Notes: generated by a model from the sequence alone, not told the origin. A stretch of 64,000 nucleotides of DNA from Ignavibacteriota bacterium (GCA_016212665.1 JACREZ010000039.1:1-64000); one strand, 5' to 3'. Counted from the stretch's first letter, positions 1 to 8,928 are shown. Numbers and translations are program-made.

Positions 1-202
1 AGTTCTCTTTTTTTGAACATCGTTCGTTCTAATTCCTCTGTTTTATTTCCTCATCCACCATTTCATGGGTGTATCTAGTTCTTACTTTTCACGTATTTGT
101 TGGATTTGCCCCTCATAATTTTCCATGTCGGATTTTAGATTTGATGATACGTTGCATCTTACCTCCCTTTTCATTACTTTTTGCCTACAGGAATTTGAAA
201 CT

Positions 203-580
203 ATGTCAACAAATCATTCAATTTTAGTCGTGGACGATGAGGACGGGTTACGAACGCTCATCGCTTCAGAGTTAACAAGAATCGGTTACAAGGTAGAAAC
301 AGCAAACGATGGTGACATCGCTATCGCTCATCTTCGGCGCGCTCCGTTCGATGTTGCCATTCTTGATATTAAAATGCCCAAAGTGGACGGCATCGAAGTT
401 TTGAAATTTATCAACAGCAATTGCCCGACGACAAAAGCAATCATGCTGACCGGGTTCGCCGACCTTTCGTATGCTATGGAATGTAAGCGTTATGGAGCAT
501 ATGATTTTATCGGAAAACCATTTAGCTTTCAAGACCTGCTTTCTACAATTGAAACAACGATACAAGAGAAAACGACGTGA
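203..580 (+). CDS. CheY-like single-domain response regulator
   Basis: A stand-alone receiver domain of 125 residues with no output domain. The acidic pair follows the first beta strand (VVDDED, residues 9-14), the phospho-acceptor is Asp55 in AILDIKMP, and the conserved Lys is in FIGKPF near residue 105. I start at the ATG at 203 because the in-frame ATG at 125 would add 26 residues foreign to the family, and an AGGA lies about 10 bases upstream of 203. It is 34 bases ahead of a GspE/PilB-like ATPase on the same strand, so the two are probably co-transcribed and the receiver may control that ATPase. The kinase partner is not adjacent. Receiver identity is certain; the link to the ATPase is inference. 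Confidence 0.9.
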   Translation: MSTNHSILVVDDEDGLRTLIASELTRIGYKVETANDGDIAIAHLRRAPFDVAILDIKMPKVDGIEVLKFINSNCPTTKAIMLTGFADLSYAMECKRYGAYDFIGKPFSFQDLLSTIETTIQEKTT

Positions 581-614
581 AGAGCGTTCGACGCTTTTCC
601 GGTAAGGAGTCCCT

Positions 615-1883
615 ATGGCTGTTATGAAAACTGAAGAACTGAAAAAAATACCAAGTAAATTTAATCTCGAACAATTCGATGTCGCTGTGTTTGCGAAGGA
701 TAAAATCCGTGAGATGTTTCGCACGGGAAAACTTCCGACCGCGGATGCGATGGCGGAAGAAGTTATTCTTCGCGCGGTAAAAGAAGGCGCGTCCGACATT
801 CACTTCGAGCCGACCGACTTTGCTCTCCGCATCCGTCTTGGATATGAAGGCGTGATGAAAAAACTTGTCTCGCTCCCGAAAGATACGGCGGAAAATCTCG
901 CGAATGTTCTCAAAGCAAAAGCCGGGTTGAACGCGTTCGAAAAGAAGAAACCACAGGAAGGACGGTTCACGATCATTCTCGGAAACGTGCAACTTGATTT
1001 ACGCATCAGTACATTACCCGCCGTGACAGGAGAACGGATTGCACTTCGTATTTTAACGAAGGCAAGTCACATTACGAAGATTGAAGAGTTGGGCTTTTCG
1101 GAAGTAAATCTTGAACGGATGAAAAAATTATACAGCCGTCCTTCCGGTTTATTACTGATTACCGGTCCGGCAGGAAGCGGGAAAACAACGACAGCGTACG
1201 CAACGGTCAATAAACTCAACACACCGGAAAAAAATATTTTTACCGTCGAAAATCCCATCGAGTTCAAACTCGATTTTGCAACGCAGGTTCAGCCGAGCAC
1301 GGACAAAACATTCACCACGGTCGATGCGCTTCGTTCCATTCTTCGCCAGTCGCCCAATGTTATTTTAGTAGGGGATATTCGTGATGCAGAAGCGGGTAAT
1401 CTTACCGCCGAAGCCGCATTTATAGGAACGATGGTCATCAGCACAATGCTTTCAAGTGATGCAATCGGAACGGTTCCTCGCCTTTTGAACTTCGGTATTT
1501 CTCCGTATTGGTTAGCATCCAGTCTTGTAGGAATAGCACATCAGCAACTGGTGAGGAAAATATGTGAAGCATGTAAGGAAGAGTATCAGGCAGGACCGGA
1601 AGAACTTGAGCGGTTGGGAACCGGAACATGGGGACAAACACAGTATTACCGTGGGAAGGGCTGTGAAGCGTGTAACGGAACCGGGTATCATGAACGAACG
1701 GCGATTCAGGAAATTTTGGTTATCAACGACCAGATGAGGGATTTGATCTATGAACAGGCGCCAAGTGTGAAATTGAAAGAAGCCGCGTTCAATGCCGGAT
1801 TCGAGGAAATCCGGGCTGACGCAAAAAGTAAAGTCACTGATGGTACGACAACAATCGCGGAATTTGTCCGTTCATTGGGGTAA
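615..1883 (+). CDS. GspE/PilB-family secretion or pilus ATPase, divergent boxes
   Basis: A 422-residue type II secretion/type IV pilus ATPase-like protein. It has the N2-type domain (SDIHFEP, about 60-66), Walker A GPAGSGKTT (about 182-190), and a pair of CxxC zinc motifs (CEAC near 319 and 352). It lacks the extra N-terminal domain of full-length GspE/PilB (usually over 550 residues). Signature boxes are altered. The Asp box VEDPVE reads VENPIE, Walker B GEIRD reads GDIRD, and the His box TLHTNDA reads TMLSSDA, so the usual His is absent. The start has an AAGGAG five bases upstream. The preceding gene is a receiver. Family placement is firm; whether it is an active motor is open. Confidence 0.88.
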   Translation: MAVMKTEELKKIPSKFNLEQFDVAVFAKDKIREMFRTGKLPTADAMAEEVILRAVKEGASDIHFEPTDFALRIRLGYEGVMKKLVSLPKDTAENLANVLKAKAGLNAFEKKKPQEGRFTIILGNVQLDLRISTLPAVTGERIALRILTKASHITKIEELGFSEVNLERMKKLYSRPSGLLLITGPAGSGKTTTAYATVNKLNTPEKNIFTVENPIEFKLDFATQVQPSTDKTFTTVDALRSILRQSPNVILVGDIRDAEAGNLTAEAAFIGTMVISTMLSSDAIGTVPRLLNFGISPYWLASSLVGIAHQQLVRKICEACKEEYQAGPEELERLGTGTWGQTQYYRGKGCEACNGTGYHERTAIQEILVINDQMRDLIYEQAPSVKLKEAAFNAGFEEIRADAKSKVTDGTTTIAEFVRSLG

Positions 1884-2043
1884 GTTGGTGTTCCTGTTTG
1901 CTGTTTGATACAGTGAAAGAGTTTCGTATCTTACTACCGAACTCAACTCACGTTGCGTGTCGTACCGGGATATTGCCACTTCCGCGAGTCAATTTAGTCT
2001 CCCCAAACAGTAACCACCGTTGAGCATTATTTTATTATTACGA

Positions 2044-2067
2044 GCCATGTGCGCTGATGCGCGTGGC
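2044..2067 (+). promoter_or_regulatory. Hairpin in cold-shock gene leader
   Basis: A 9-bp stem (GCCATGTGC with GCGCGTGGC, two G-U pairs) around a six-base loop lies 18 bases ahead of the Shine-Dalgarno AAAAAGGA of the cold-shock gene. There is no T-run behind it, so it is not a simple terminator. Structured leaders are usual for cspA-type mRNAs, which makes a thermosensor or translational role plausible; this is inference from position. The rest of the 1884-2098 gap shows no gene. Confidence 0.35.
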
Positions 2068-2098
2068 ATTTTACTTACTACAAAAAAGGATAACCAAT

Positions 2099-2302
2099 AT
2101 GGAACAAGGAGTTGTTAAATTTTATAACGTGACGAAAGGATTTGGATTCATCACCATGCAGAGCGGCGAAGAGATATTTTTTCACAAGAGTAATGTTAAG
2201 AGCGTTGGCTTTCGTGATGTTTTGGTGCAGGGAGATAATGTTTCATTCGAAATCAAAAATGAATCAAAGGGAAAACGCGCGTTTAATATCAACAGGATTT
2301 AA
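2099..2302 (+). CDS. Cold-shock domain protein (CspA family)
   Basis: A 67-residue single cold-shock domain that binds single-stranded RNA/DNA and acts as an RNA chaperone. RNP1 appears as KGFGFIT (about 13-19) and RNP2 as EIFFHKSN (about 25-32). The start is the ATG at 2099, with AAAAAGGA eight bases upstream. The in-frame ATG at 2057 would translate the leader hairpin and is rejected. It stands alone between the GspE-like gene and a bidirectional terminator. Standard family length and composition; identity is secure. Confidence 0.93.
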   Translation: MEQGVVKFYNVTKGFGFITMQSGEEIFFHKSNVKSVGFRDVLVQGDNVSFEIKNESKGKRAFNINRI

Positions 2303-2375
2303 CCTTTCTCTCTCCGAACATTAGTCATTGCAGGTTGAGAGAATTCAAGTTCCTGTCAAATATCATCTAAAAAGA

Positions 2376-2413
2376 AAGTCCCGTTCAAGAATATTGAAAC
2401 GGGACTTTTTTTT
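2376..2413. terminator. Bidirectional rho-independent terminator
   Basis: A 10-bp perfect stem (AAGTCCCGTT / AACGGGACTT) with a 12-base loop, followed by a T-run on the plus strand and a T-rich tract on the minus strand. It separates the convergent cold-shock gene and the minus-strand FN3 lipoprotein, whose stop codon overlaps the T-run. Confidence 0.85.
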
Positions 2414-4502
2414 ATGGATGTTGGTAATAATATTTTAAGACATTCTCTCCGGGCGGACCATTCGGCATGGTAAAGTATCCCATGTCCGGTCGTTCGAGTA
2501 ATGTTCCTTCCACATCACCTGCTTTGAAGACGACAGAAAAATTCGTGTTGTATTGCTTGAGCATGTAAATTCCGCTTTGTCTCTGCACTCCTTTGTCATA
2601 ATAGAAGAATGACCCATCAGAGAAAAACCTGTAGCCCATGCTATCCACACCGTTATTATATTTCGCTTCCCAATAAGAAGAATATTTAAACTTTGTGATA
2701 ATTTTATAAATAGTCGGGTCTGTAAATCCGACAGAACCGCTTACGCTTTCTTGCTGAATGAATTGACCGGTATCAGCATACAGTACAACCGGTTGGAACC
2801 CGTCCCAGTAACCGTTCTTCATTGCGTACGTATGTCTGCCTGCCGCCAACGCCACCGGCATAAAACTCCCGACTGAAATTTCTTGTGGTGCAGTCAGATA
2901 TTGCACCCCGTCAACCACGAGTGAAACAATGACATGAGAAGAACCATTAATAAATTTGGTTTCCGTAGAACTCTTTGTCAATGCTGTTACCGTGTTCGCA
3001 TAATTCGACATTCCTGCAAGATTATATGCACGGATACGATAACTGTATCGGGTAGATTGTTGAACTTCGTGGTCGGTGTACTCCTTTGAATTAACCTCGG
3101 CTATTGCTATTTGAACAAAGTCCTGTGTTCCCGCCGGAGCCCGTTCGATATGAAAACCGTCTTCGTTTGCTGAACGGTCGGTCCATGTGAACCGAACCTG
3201 TTCATGTGTTAACTGGGCATTATCAATTTGCACCAAGGATGGTGCGGCAGGAACTCCTTGAATTTGCAACGTAGCACGGGTAATAACATTTGAGTATTCG
3301 GATTGACCATCAAGATTAAACGCCCGGACTCGAAAATTATACGACGTTGATGATGAGAGTCCTTTCATTTTATAAACAGAATCATTGGCATTTACGGTGG
3401 CTACAAGAACGTAATTAGTAGTTCCACCCGGACCTCGCTCAATATAAAATCCGTCTTCATTGTCTGAGTTATCTGTCCACTCAAGCCAGATTTGCGTCGC
3501 AGATTTGACTTGTGCTGTCAGACTTGTCGGTCCGACCGGCACGCCGTTTAATCCGGCTGTAAATGCGTCAGCCGTGTTGGAAAATCCGGAAAGACCAATA
3601 TTGTTAAAAGCCCGAACCCGGTACGTGTAACTTGTTCCCGGAACAAGATTTTTATCACGATAACTTGTGGTTCCGCGTTCAGGATTTGCAATTACAGAAA
3701 ATAGAGCAGTGGTGCCGGGAGCGCGTTCAATTCTGAAACCACCTTCGTTGGGTGAATTATCTTTCCATTGTAAGTGAATCTGTGTTCCTGAAATTGCCGT
3801 TGCGCTGAGTAGGGATGGAGCAAATGGCGGAATTACATTTGCACCGGCAATTACAGTCACTACATCAGAATAGCCTGAGGAACCAATTGGATTATACGCA
3901 TACACACGGTATTGGTACGAAGTCCCTGCAACTGCATTATCGTCTTCATAGTAATCAATATTTTCCGGTACAGTATCAAGTCCGAAGAAACTCGAAGTTC
4001 CTGTAGCGGCTCGTTCGATTCGGAATGCTTCTTCATTATTTGAATTATCCTGCCATGAGAGATACACACGTGTGTTGGAAACCGGAATCGCTCGTAACGT
4101 TAATGGTTGATTTGGCGGTGTCGGCGTACTTTGGGTCGTCCCGACCGTTATGGATGATGGAGCGGAATTTCCACCGACATTGTACGCAATAATCCGGTAC
4201 GCATAACTTGTTGTCGGGGTCAAATCTAAATCGGTAAACGAGGTCACTCCCGCTTCCACCGAAGCGACTGGTTTCATAAAATTCAATGAATCAATCGTTG
4301 TCCGTTCTACCCGGAAACCATCTTCATTATCGGAATTGTCTTTCCACGTAATGTTGATTTCTGTCGAAGAAACAGCAGACGCCCGAACATTTGTCGGACG
4401 GAGAGGAACCTTCATCGGTTCCTCTTCTTCCACACACGAAACGAAAACCATTCCAAGTATCGCGAGCAATATCCATGATAAAAATACAAGAGATTTCTTC
4501 AT
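2412..4502 (-). CDS. Fibronectin type III repeat lipoprotein
   Basis: A 696-residue exported protein. The N-terminus is an SPII signal peptide with lipobox FVSC (Cys about residue 23), so it is probably anchored in the outer membrane facing out. Five fibronectin-III domains follow at about 33-125, 130-222, 226-322, 325-420 and 424-515. Each has the W-x-D-x-S-x-NE-x-GF-x-IER core, so they are clear paralogues of one another. The last 180 residues are not recognised. I chose the second ATG (4502) because a GGAG sits six bases ahead of it. It is the last gene of the long minus-strand run. Likely a surface adhesion or carbohydrate-contact protein; the ligand is unknown. Confidence 0.85.
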   Translation of the reverse strand: MKKSLVFLSWILLAILGMVFVSCVEEEEPMKVPLRPTNVRASAVSSTEINITWKDNSDNEDGFRVERTTIDSLNFMKPVASVEAGVTSFTDLDLTPTTSYAYRIIAYNVGGNSAPSSITVGTTQSTPTPPNQPLTLRAIPVSNTRVYLSWQDNSNNEEAFRIERAATGTSSFFGLDTVPENIDYYEDDNAVAGTSYQYRVYAYNPIGSSGYSDVVTVIAGANVIPPFAPSLLSATAISGTQIHLQWKDNSPNEGGFRIERAPGTTALFSVIANPERGTTSYRDKNLVPGTSYTYRVRAFNNIGLSGFSNTADAFTAGLNGVPVGPTSLTAQVKSATQIWLEWTDNSDNEDGFYIERGPGGTTNYVLVATVNANDSVYKMKGLSSSTSYNFRVRAFNLDGQSEYSNVITRATLQIQGVPAAPSLVQIDNAQLTHEQVRFTWTDRSANEDGFHIERAPAGTQDFVQIAIAEVNSKEYTDHEVQQSTRYSYRIRAYNLAGMSNYANTVTALTKSSTETKFINGSSHVIVSLVVDGVQYLTAPQEISVGSFMPVALAAGRHTYAMKNGYWDGFQPVVLYADTGQFIQQESVSGSVGFTDPTIYKIITKFKYSSYWEAKYNNGVDSMGYRFFSDGSFFYYDKGVQRQSGIYMLKQYNTNFSVVFKAGDVEGTLLERPDMGYFTMPNGPPGENVLKYYYQHP

Positions 4503-4624
4503 AGCGAACTCCATTTTCCCAATTCAATAGTAATTATTTCTGTCATTCAGGCTTATACACTGCCGTCAAGATAGGAAATAACATGGATTAAATCAATGTT
4601 GAAAATCAAACCTATCGGTTCCCT

Positions 4625-5050
4625 TTATTCATTTTGAATGAGTTCCTGATTTGAAAAGAAAAAGGCAATTTCGATTTTCCCGTTTTCAACAGAATCAGAA
4701 CCATGAACGATGTTTTCGCCTTTGTTATCCGCATACAGTTTACGGATTGTTCCTTCTGCGGCATCTTTCGGGTCGGTAGCGCCAATTAAGGTACGGTAGT
4801 CGGCAATCGCATTTTCTTTTTCCAAAGCGATGGGGACACATGGTCCCGAACTCATAAACTCAACAAGACTGTCATAAAATGGTCTCCCTTTATGGACGGC
4901 ATAAAATCCGCCTGCGGTTTCTTTGGTCAAACGGGTTTTCTTCATGCCGAGAATTTTGAATCCCGCTTTTTCTATGTGTGCAATTACCTGACCGGTAAGA
5001 TTCTTTTTAACACAATCCGGTTTTAATATTGCTAATGTACGTTCTATCAA
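4625..5050 (-). CDS. ndk: Nucleoside diphosphate kinase
   Basis: A 141-residue enzyme that moves the gamma phosphate of ATP to other NDPs through a phospho-histidine. The active His is about residue 116 in NIVHGSDS, and the N-terminal [10 protein letters not shown] and the [14 protein letters not shown] stretch are typical. The start codon is TTG, supported by AAAGGA about nine bases upstream. It lies in the minus-strand housekeeping run after a rhodanese gene. Full family length. Confidence 0.95.
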   Translation of the reverse strand: MIERTLAILKPDCVKKNLTGQVIAHIEKAGFKILGMKKTRLTKETAGGFYAVHKGRPFYDSLVEFMSSGPCVPIALEKENAIADYRTLIGATDPKDAAEGTIRKLYADNKGENIVHGSDSVENGKIEIAFFFSNQELIQNE

Positions 5051-5130
5051 TGTTGTATTCCTTTTAGTTTATTAATTTAATGTTGTTAAAATGATTTTGA
5101 TGAAAGATTTCTGATTGCTTATTTCCGAGT

Positions 5131-5502
5131 TCAAAAACTACTCACCGGATATCCAAGTTCATTCCACCGTCTCCAGCCGCCATCCATAGAGATGACGTTA
5201 GTGTAACCCATGCGCCGAAGATTATCTGCCGCCAGCGCAGTTCGATACCCGCCGCCGCAATAGAGAACAATTTCCGCATTGAAATCGGGGACGTGCAACT
5301 CAATGTCACGCTCGATAATTCCCTTGCCTATGTGAATTGCCCCGACGATATGTCCTTGTTCCCATTCGTTATCTTCGCGAACATCAACAAGCACAAACTT
5401 CTCGTCGTTGTCCATTTTCTGTTTGACTTCTTCCGGCGTTGTTTGTTTGATGCGAGTCTTTGCATCATCAACAAGCCGGAGAAATTGTGGAGAGTGAGTC
5501 AC
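5131..5502 (-). CDS. Rhodanese-like sulfurtransferase
   Basis: A single rhodanese domain of 123 residues. The catalytic Cys82 sits in the loop CGGGYRT, and VLVDVREDNEWEQGHI is the classical N-terminal half (CH2-A-like). Such proteins carry persulfide sulfur; the acceptor cannot be read from the sequence. The start is GTG at 5502, without a clear Shine-Dalgarno. It is between ndk and sucD on the same strand. Its upstream gap is filled by heptameric repeats. Confidence 0.9.
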   Translation of the reverse strand: MTHSPQFLRLVDDAKTRIKQTTPEEVKQKMDNDEKFVLVDVREDNEWEQGHIVGAIHIGKGIIERDIELHVPDFNAEIVLYCGGGYRTALAADNLRRMGYTNVISMDGGWRRWNELGYPVSSF

Positions 5503-5519
5503 TTGTAAGATAGTTTCCT

Positions 5520-5625
5520 GTTTTCAGTTTTCGGTTTCCAGTTTTTATTAATGATAGATACAAATAACGGATAACAGATAACCGAAACAATTTTTACTTT
5601 TTACTTTTGACTTTTGACTTGGTGA
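5520..5625. repeat. Heptameric tandem repeats running into sucD
   Basis: Fifteen 7-base words read in register, for example GTTTTCA, GTTTTCG, GTTTCCA, GTTTTTA, later GGATAAC, AGATAAC, then TTTTTAC twice and TTTTGAC twice. The words change along the block but the 7-bp step is kept. The stop codon of sucD (5594-5596) and about its last ten codons lie inside the block. Confidence 0.8.
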
Positions 5626-6574
5626 TAGTTTTCTTCTTTTTTGATTTTGCAACAGTCACAACGGTCTTCTTCGTTTTCTTTCCAAGAACCTTGACCACCG
5701 TCTCTCCAATCATCGCAGGACTTTCAACGACGTGAATTCCCGCCTTGCGCATCGCATCCATTTTCTCCGCGGCAGTTCCTTTGCCGCCGGAAATGATTGC
5801 GCCGGCGTGTCCCATTCTTCGTCCCGGAGGCGCAGTTCGACCTGCGATAAATCCAATCACAGGCTTCTTAAAATGTTGCTTCACATATTCAGCGGCGGTT
5901 TCTTCTGCTGTTCCGCCGATTTCTCCAATCATAATCACTGCGTCCGTGTTTTCGTCTTCATTGAAGAGTTTCAGCAAATCGGTAAAACTTGAACCAATCA
6001 CCGGGTCGCCGCCGATACCGATACAGGTTGATTGTCCAAGTCCAAGTTCGCTCACCTGCCACACCGCTTCGTAGGTCAATGTTCCACTACGCGAGATAAT
6101 TCCGATGCGTCCGGGATTGTGAATAAACCCCGGCATGATTCCGAGTTTACATTGCCCCGGCGTGATGATTCCCGGACAGTTCGGACCAATCATCCGAACC
6201 CCGGTGCGATTGAGATGGTCGTACACACCGACCATGTCCTTTGCCGGAATTCCTTCCGTGATGGCAACGATCAATTTCACTCCGGCATCAGCCGCTTCAA
6301 GAATCGCTTCGGCTGAGAACGATGCGGGGACAAAAATAATCGCAGCGTTCGCTCCTTCGTTCTTCACAGCATCGGCAACCGTGTTGAACACCGGCACCGC
6401 TTTCTTGAACGGGTATTGTTCGTTTCCGTTGTACTGCATGCCGCCTTTTCCCGGCGTTACGCCTGCAACGATTTTTGTTCCGTAGGCAATCATCTGCTGT
6501 GTATGGAATGTTCCTTCACCGCCGGTGATGCCCTGTACTACTACTCTTGTGTTTTTATCTACTAAAATGCTCAT
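5594..6574 (-). CDS. sucD: Succinyl-CoA ligase alpha subunit
   Basis: A 326-residue alpha subunit of the ADP/GDP-forming succinate-CoA ligase of the TCA cycle. It has the CoA-binding Rossmann fold ([14 protein letters not shown]), [11 protein letters not shown], and the phospho-His in MGHAGAI (about residue 255). The body ends near residue 295, the usual family length. The remaining 30 or so residues are a Lys/Ser/Thr-rich tail, partly encoded by heptameric DNA repeats. sucC is not in the window, so the two subunits are unlinked here. The start ATG has only a weak GAG upstream. Confidence 0.95.
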   Translation of the reverse strand: MSILVDKNTRVVVQGITGGEGTFHTQQMIAYGTKIVAGVTPGKGGMQYNGNEQYPFKKAVPVFNTVADAVKNEGANAAIIFVPASFSAEAILEAADAGVKLIVAITEGIPAKDMVGVYDHLNRTGVRMIGPNCPGIITPGQCKLGIMPGFIHNPGRIGIISRSGTLTYEAVWQVSELGLGQSTCIGIGGDPVIGSSFTDLLKLFNEDENTDAVIMIGEIGGTAEETAAEYVKQHFKKPVIGFIAGRTAPPGRRMGHAGAIISGGKGTAAEKMDAMRKAGIHVVESPAMIGETVVKVLGKKTKKTVVTVAKSKKKKTITKSKVKSKK

Positions 6575-6719
6575 TTGCTCAATTCAAAATTAAAAATGAA
6601 AAAAATAAAATTTGTCCCGCAAAACGGGTAGGTGCTTTCAATGTTCAGTAACCGTTATTTGTTACCGGTTAATCGAACCGTAACTAAAAATCCGAAAAGA
6701 AAAACATATTCCCAAACAC

Positions 6720-6914
6720 TTACAATTCACCGCGTCTGAACTTTTGGAGGGTTTCCCACTTTTCAAGTGAGAGGGTTTTATACATAAATTCCTTTGCTTC
6801 CTCCAACCAACGTAAACGTTCAGAAATTGGAATCTTTTTGTACTCTGCTATTTGTTCATCAGTCACAGAATACGATAATGTCCCACGTAGAGTTTTTTCT
6901 TTATGCTTTTCCAT
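6720..6914 (-). CDS. Small protein paired with nucleotidyltransferase
   Basis: A 64-residue charged, soluble protein with no signal peptide. The pattern SYSVTDEQIAEYKKI-ERLRWLEE-KEF suggests a small helical fold, but I do not recognise a named family. Its ATG lies inside the end of the upstream nucleotidyltransferase gene (14-base overlap), so the two are translationally coupled. That layout is typical of toxin-antitoxin or addiction-like pairs. The 145 bases after it (6575-6719) hold no gene. Confidence 0.7.
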   Translation of the reverse strand: MEKHKEKTLRGTLSYSVTDEQIAEYKKIPISERLRWLEEAKEFMYKTLSLEKWETLQKFRRGEL

Positions 6915-7398
6915 CTACTCTTTTTAATTGTTGTAATGCTTCAATATCAGATTGGTCTATTGTTCTGTCGGCTTTTTCTTTTAAAAGTATTAAGTCGTCT
7001 CGCGAAATAGTTGGATAGGTGACTCCTTCAAAAAGAATATCTTCTCTATGTTTATAACATTCTTTGAAATTTAGTGGGTGTTCAACAAAAATATCAATAG
7101 TTTCGAATTGTTTCTCTGTTAGAAAAAAAGAAAAAACCAGCATATTCTTTTCTCTTTTCCAAAGGTGTCTTATCTCTTCACGAGCAAATTCCTCTGCGTT
7201 TACCGGCAAGCGTGGTATAAAATTCATCGACTTCAATACTTGCAATGCACGTAAAACGTTTTCTGTATCAAAATCAATCATGATATCAATATCATAAGTC
7301 ATACGCGGTATTCCATGAAGGTTCACCGCTACACCACCAACTATCAGATACCTGACTCCTGCGATGTTTAAGGCATGAACAACTTCTTTATAAAACAC
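6901..7398 (-). CDS. Nucleotidyltransferase-fold protein (AbiEii/MNT-like)
   Basis: A 165-residue minimal nucleotidyltransferase. The GG motif (residues 21-22) and the metal-binding D36-x-D38 in GGVAVNLHGIPRMTYDID match the pol-beta NTase core, and a further acidic residue is in IDIFVE. Proteins of this class transfer AMP or other nucleotides to proteins or tRNA and are often toxins or their neutralisers. The start is GTG at 7398, with AAGG seven bases upstream. It overlaps the small downstream gene by 14 bases and follows gatA by 21 bases, so it probably rides on the housekeeping transcript. Substrate unknown. Confidence 0.78.
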   Translation of the reverse strand: MFYKEVVHALNIAGVRYLIVGGVAVNLHGIPRMTYDIDIMIDFDTENVLRALQVLKSMNFIPRLPVNAEEFAREEIRHLWKREKNMLVFSFFLTEKQFETIDIFVEHPLNFKECYKHREDILFEGVTYPTISRDDLILLKEKADRTIDQSDIEALQQLKRVDGKA

Positions 7399-7430
7399 CT
7401 ATCACCTTTTACCTAAAACCTAACATCTCT
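7396..7430. repeat. Heptameric tandem repeats at gatA/NTase junction
   Basis: Five 7-base words in register (CACCTAT, CACCTTT, TACCTAA, AACCTAA, CATCTCT on the plus strand; AGGT-type words on the minus strand). The block covers the GTG start of the nucleotidyltransferase and the 3' end of gatA, and it supplies the AAGG ribosome-binding element. Confidence 0.6.
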
Positions 7431-8856
7431 CAAGAAAATCCCCGACCCTCAAAATTGTCCCTTCATCAAACTGCTTCCCAAGTAATTGCAATCCAATCGG
7501 TAATCCTTGATGGTCGTTGCCACAAGGAAGTGAGAGACCGGGAATACCTGCAAGATTTGCAGAGACGGTGTAAATATCCGAGAGATACATTTGCAACGGG
7601 TCTTCCATCTTCTCACCGAACTTGAATGCCGTAGTCGGTGAAACGGGAGTGAGCAAACAATCTACTTCTTTGAATGCGTTATCGAAATCTTGTTTGATGA
7701 GGCGACGAACCCGCTGTGCCTTCCGGTAGTACGCGTCATAATATCCGGCAGACAAAACATATGTGCCGAGCATGATGCGGCGCTTTACTTCCGAGCCGAA
7801 TCCTTCGCTTCGGGATTTTGTGTACATCGAAGTCAAATCCTTTGCGTTGGGAGAACGATAACCGTAGCGCGCTCCATCGTATCGTGCAAGATTAGAAGAT
7901 GCTTCTGCCGTTGTGAGAATATAATAGACTGCAATCGTGTATTCGGTGTGCGGCAGAGAAATTTCTTTTACTTCCGCACCGTGTTGTTTCAACAATTCAA
8001 CTTTTTGCATGATGGCGTTTCGGATTTCCGCATCAAGTTCATCGGCGAAATATTCTTTCGGAAGTCCGATGCGAAGTCCTTTGACATCGCCTGTCAGTTG
8101 TTCAAGATATTTCGGGACGGGAATATTTGCCGAGGTCGAATCGTGTTCATCATGTCCGGCAATTGTTTGAAGAATGTGTGCAACATCCCGCACGCAGGAA
8201 CCGAACGGACCGATTTGGTCGAACGAAGAAGCGAATGCGACAAGCCCGAAACGCGAAACACGACCGTACGTTGGTTTCAATCCGACAATACCGCAAAACG
8301 CCGCGGGCTGACGAATTGAACCGCCCGTGTCTGTGCCAAGCGATGTTCTGGAAAGATTCGCGGCAACTGCAACTGCCGAACCTCCGCTCGAACCGCCGGG
8401 AACACGCGTCTCATCAATAGGATTCAGTACGACACCGTACGCGGAATTTTCGGTTGAAGAACCCATCGCAAACTCATCCATATTTGTTTTGCCGATAATG
8501 ATTGCATCTGCATCGTGCAATTTCTTCACAATCATTGCATCATACGGTGAGACAAAATGTTCAAGAATCTTCGAACCGCAAGTCGTCACTTCATCCTTGA
8601 GATTGATGACATCTTTGATGGCGATGACCATTCCTGCAAGTGGTCCGGCAGAATTGTCGGAGAGTTTCTTATCAATTACACGTGCGCGTTCCATCGCTCT
8701 CTCAGAAAAGAGAGAACGGAAAACGTTCAAATGACGCTTCTGTTCAATTTGACGGAGATACGATTCGGTGATGCGTTCGCACGTCGTTTCTCTGTTACGT
8801 AGTTGTTGTTGGAGTGAGTCGAAGGTATTCAAAGGAGATGCAAAAATTCCTGCCAC
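7420..8856 (-). CDS. gatA: Asp/Glu-tRNA amidotransferase subunit A
   Basis: A 478-residue amidase-signature glutaminase. It frees ammonia from Gln so that the GatCAB complex can turn Glu-tRNA(Gln) or Asp-tRNA(Asn) into the amide. The Ser-cisSer-Lys triad is visible: Lys about 79 in AIKDVIN, Ser in GGSSGGSA (about 155), nucleophile Ser in TDTGGSIRQPAAF (about 179). The start appears to be GTG at 8856 (no in-frame ATG upstream, weak Shine-Dalgarno). gatB and gatC are not in the window. It is preceded by tatA and a strong intergenic hairpin. Confidence 0.95.
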   Translation of the reverse strand: MAGIFASPLNTFDSLQQQLRNRETTCERITESYLRQIEQKRHLNVFRSLFSERAMERARVIDKKLSDNSAGPLAGMVIAIKDVINLKDEVTTCGSKILEHFVSPYDAMIVKKLHDADAIIIGKTNMDEFAMGSSTENSAYGVVLNPIDETRVPGGSSGGSAVAVAANLSRTSLGTDTGGSIRQPAAFCGIVGLKPTYGRVSRFGLVAFASSFDQIGPFGSCVRDVAHILQTIAGHDEHDSTSANIPVPKYLEQLTGDVKGLRIGLPKEYFADELDAEIRNAIMQKVELLKQHGAEVKEISLPHTEYTIAVYYILTTAEASSNLARYDGARYGYRSPNAKDLTSMYTKSRSEGFGSEVKRRIMLGTYVLSAGYYDAYYRKAQRVRRLIKQDFDNAFKEVDCLLTPVSPTTAFKFGEKMEDPLQMYLSDIYTVSANLAGIPGLSLPCGNDHQGLPIGLQLLGKQFDEGTILRVGDFLERC

Positions 8857-8878
8857 AATTTCTGATTTGGTTTGATGC

Positions 8879-8910
8879 TGAAACGCGAACCGAGGTCGTG
8901 TCGCGTTTCA
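8879..8910. other. Perfect 10-bp hairpin between tatA and gatA
   Basis: TGAAACGCGA and TCGCGTTTCA pair perfectly around a 12-base loop in the 72-base gap between tatA and gatA. No T-run follows on the minus (transcribed) strand, so it is more likely an RNA-processing or stability element than a terminator. Confidence 0.5.
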
Positions 8911-8928
8911 ACATGTGTACGTTATGAT

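Noticed and set aside
1-202. Promoter or small gene at the window start
   Set aside because: Only A+T-rich sequence without a convincing -35/-10, sigma-54 site or gene; the upstream gene is outside the window.
7690-8319. 209-residue plus-strand open frame opposite gatA
   Set aside because: Antisense to catalytic parts of gatA; Cys/Arg/Phe-rich composition typical of shadow frames.
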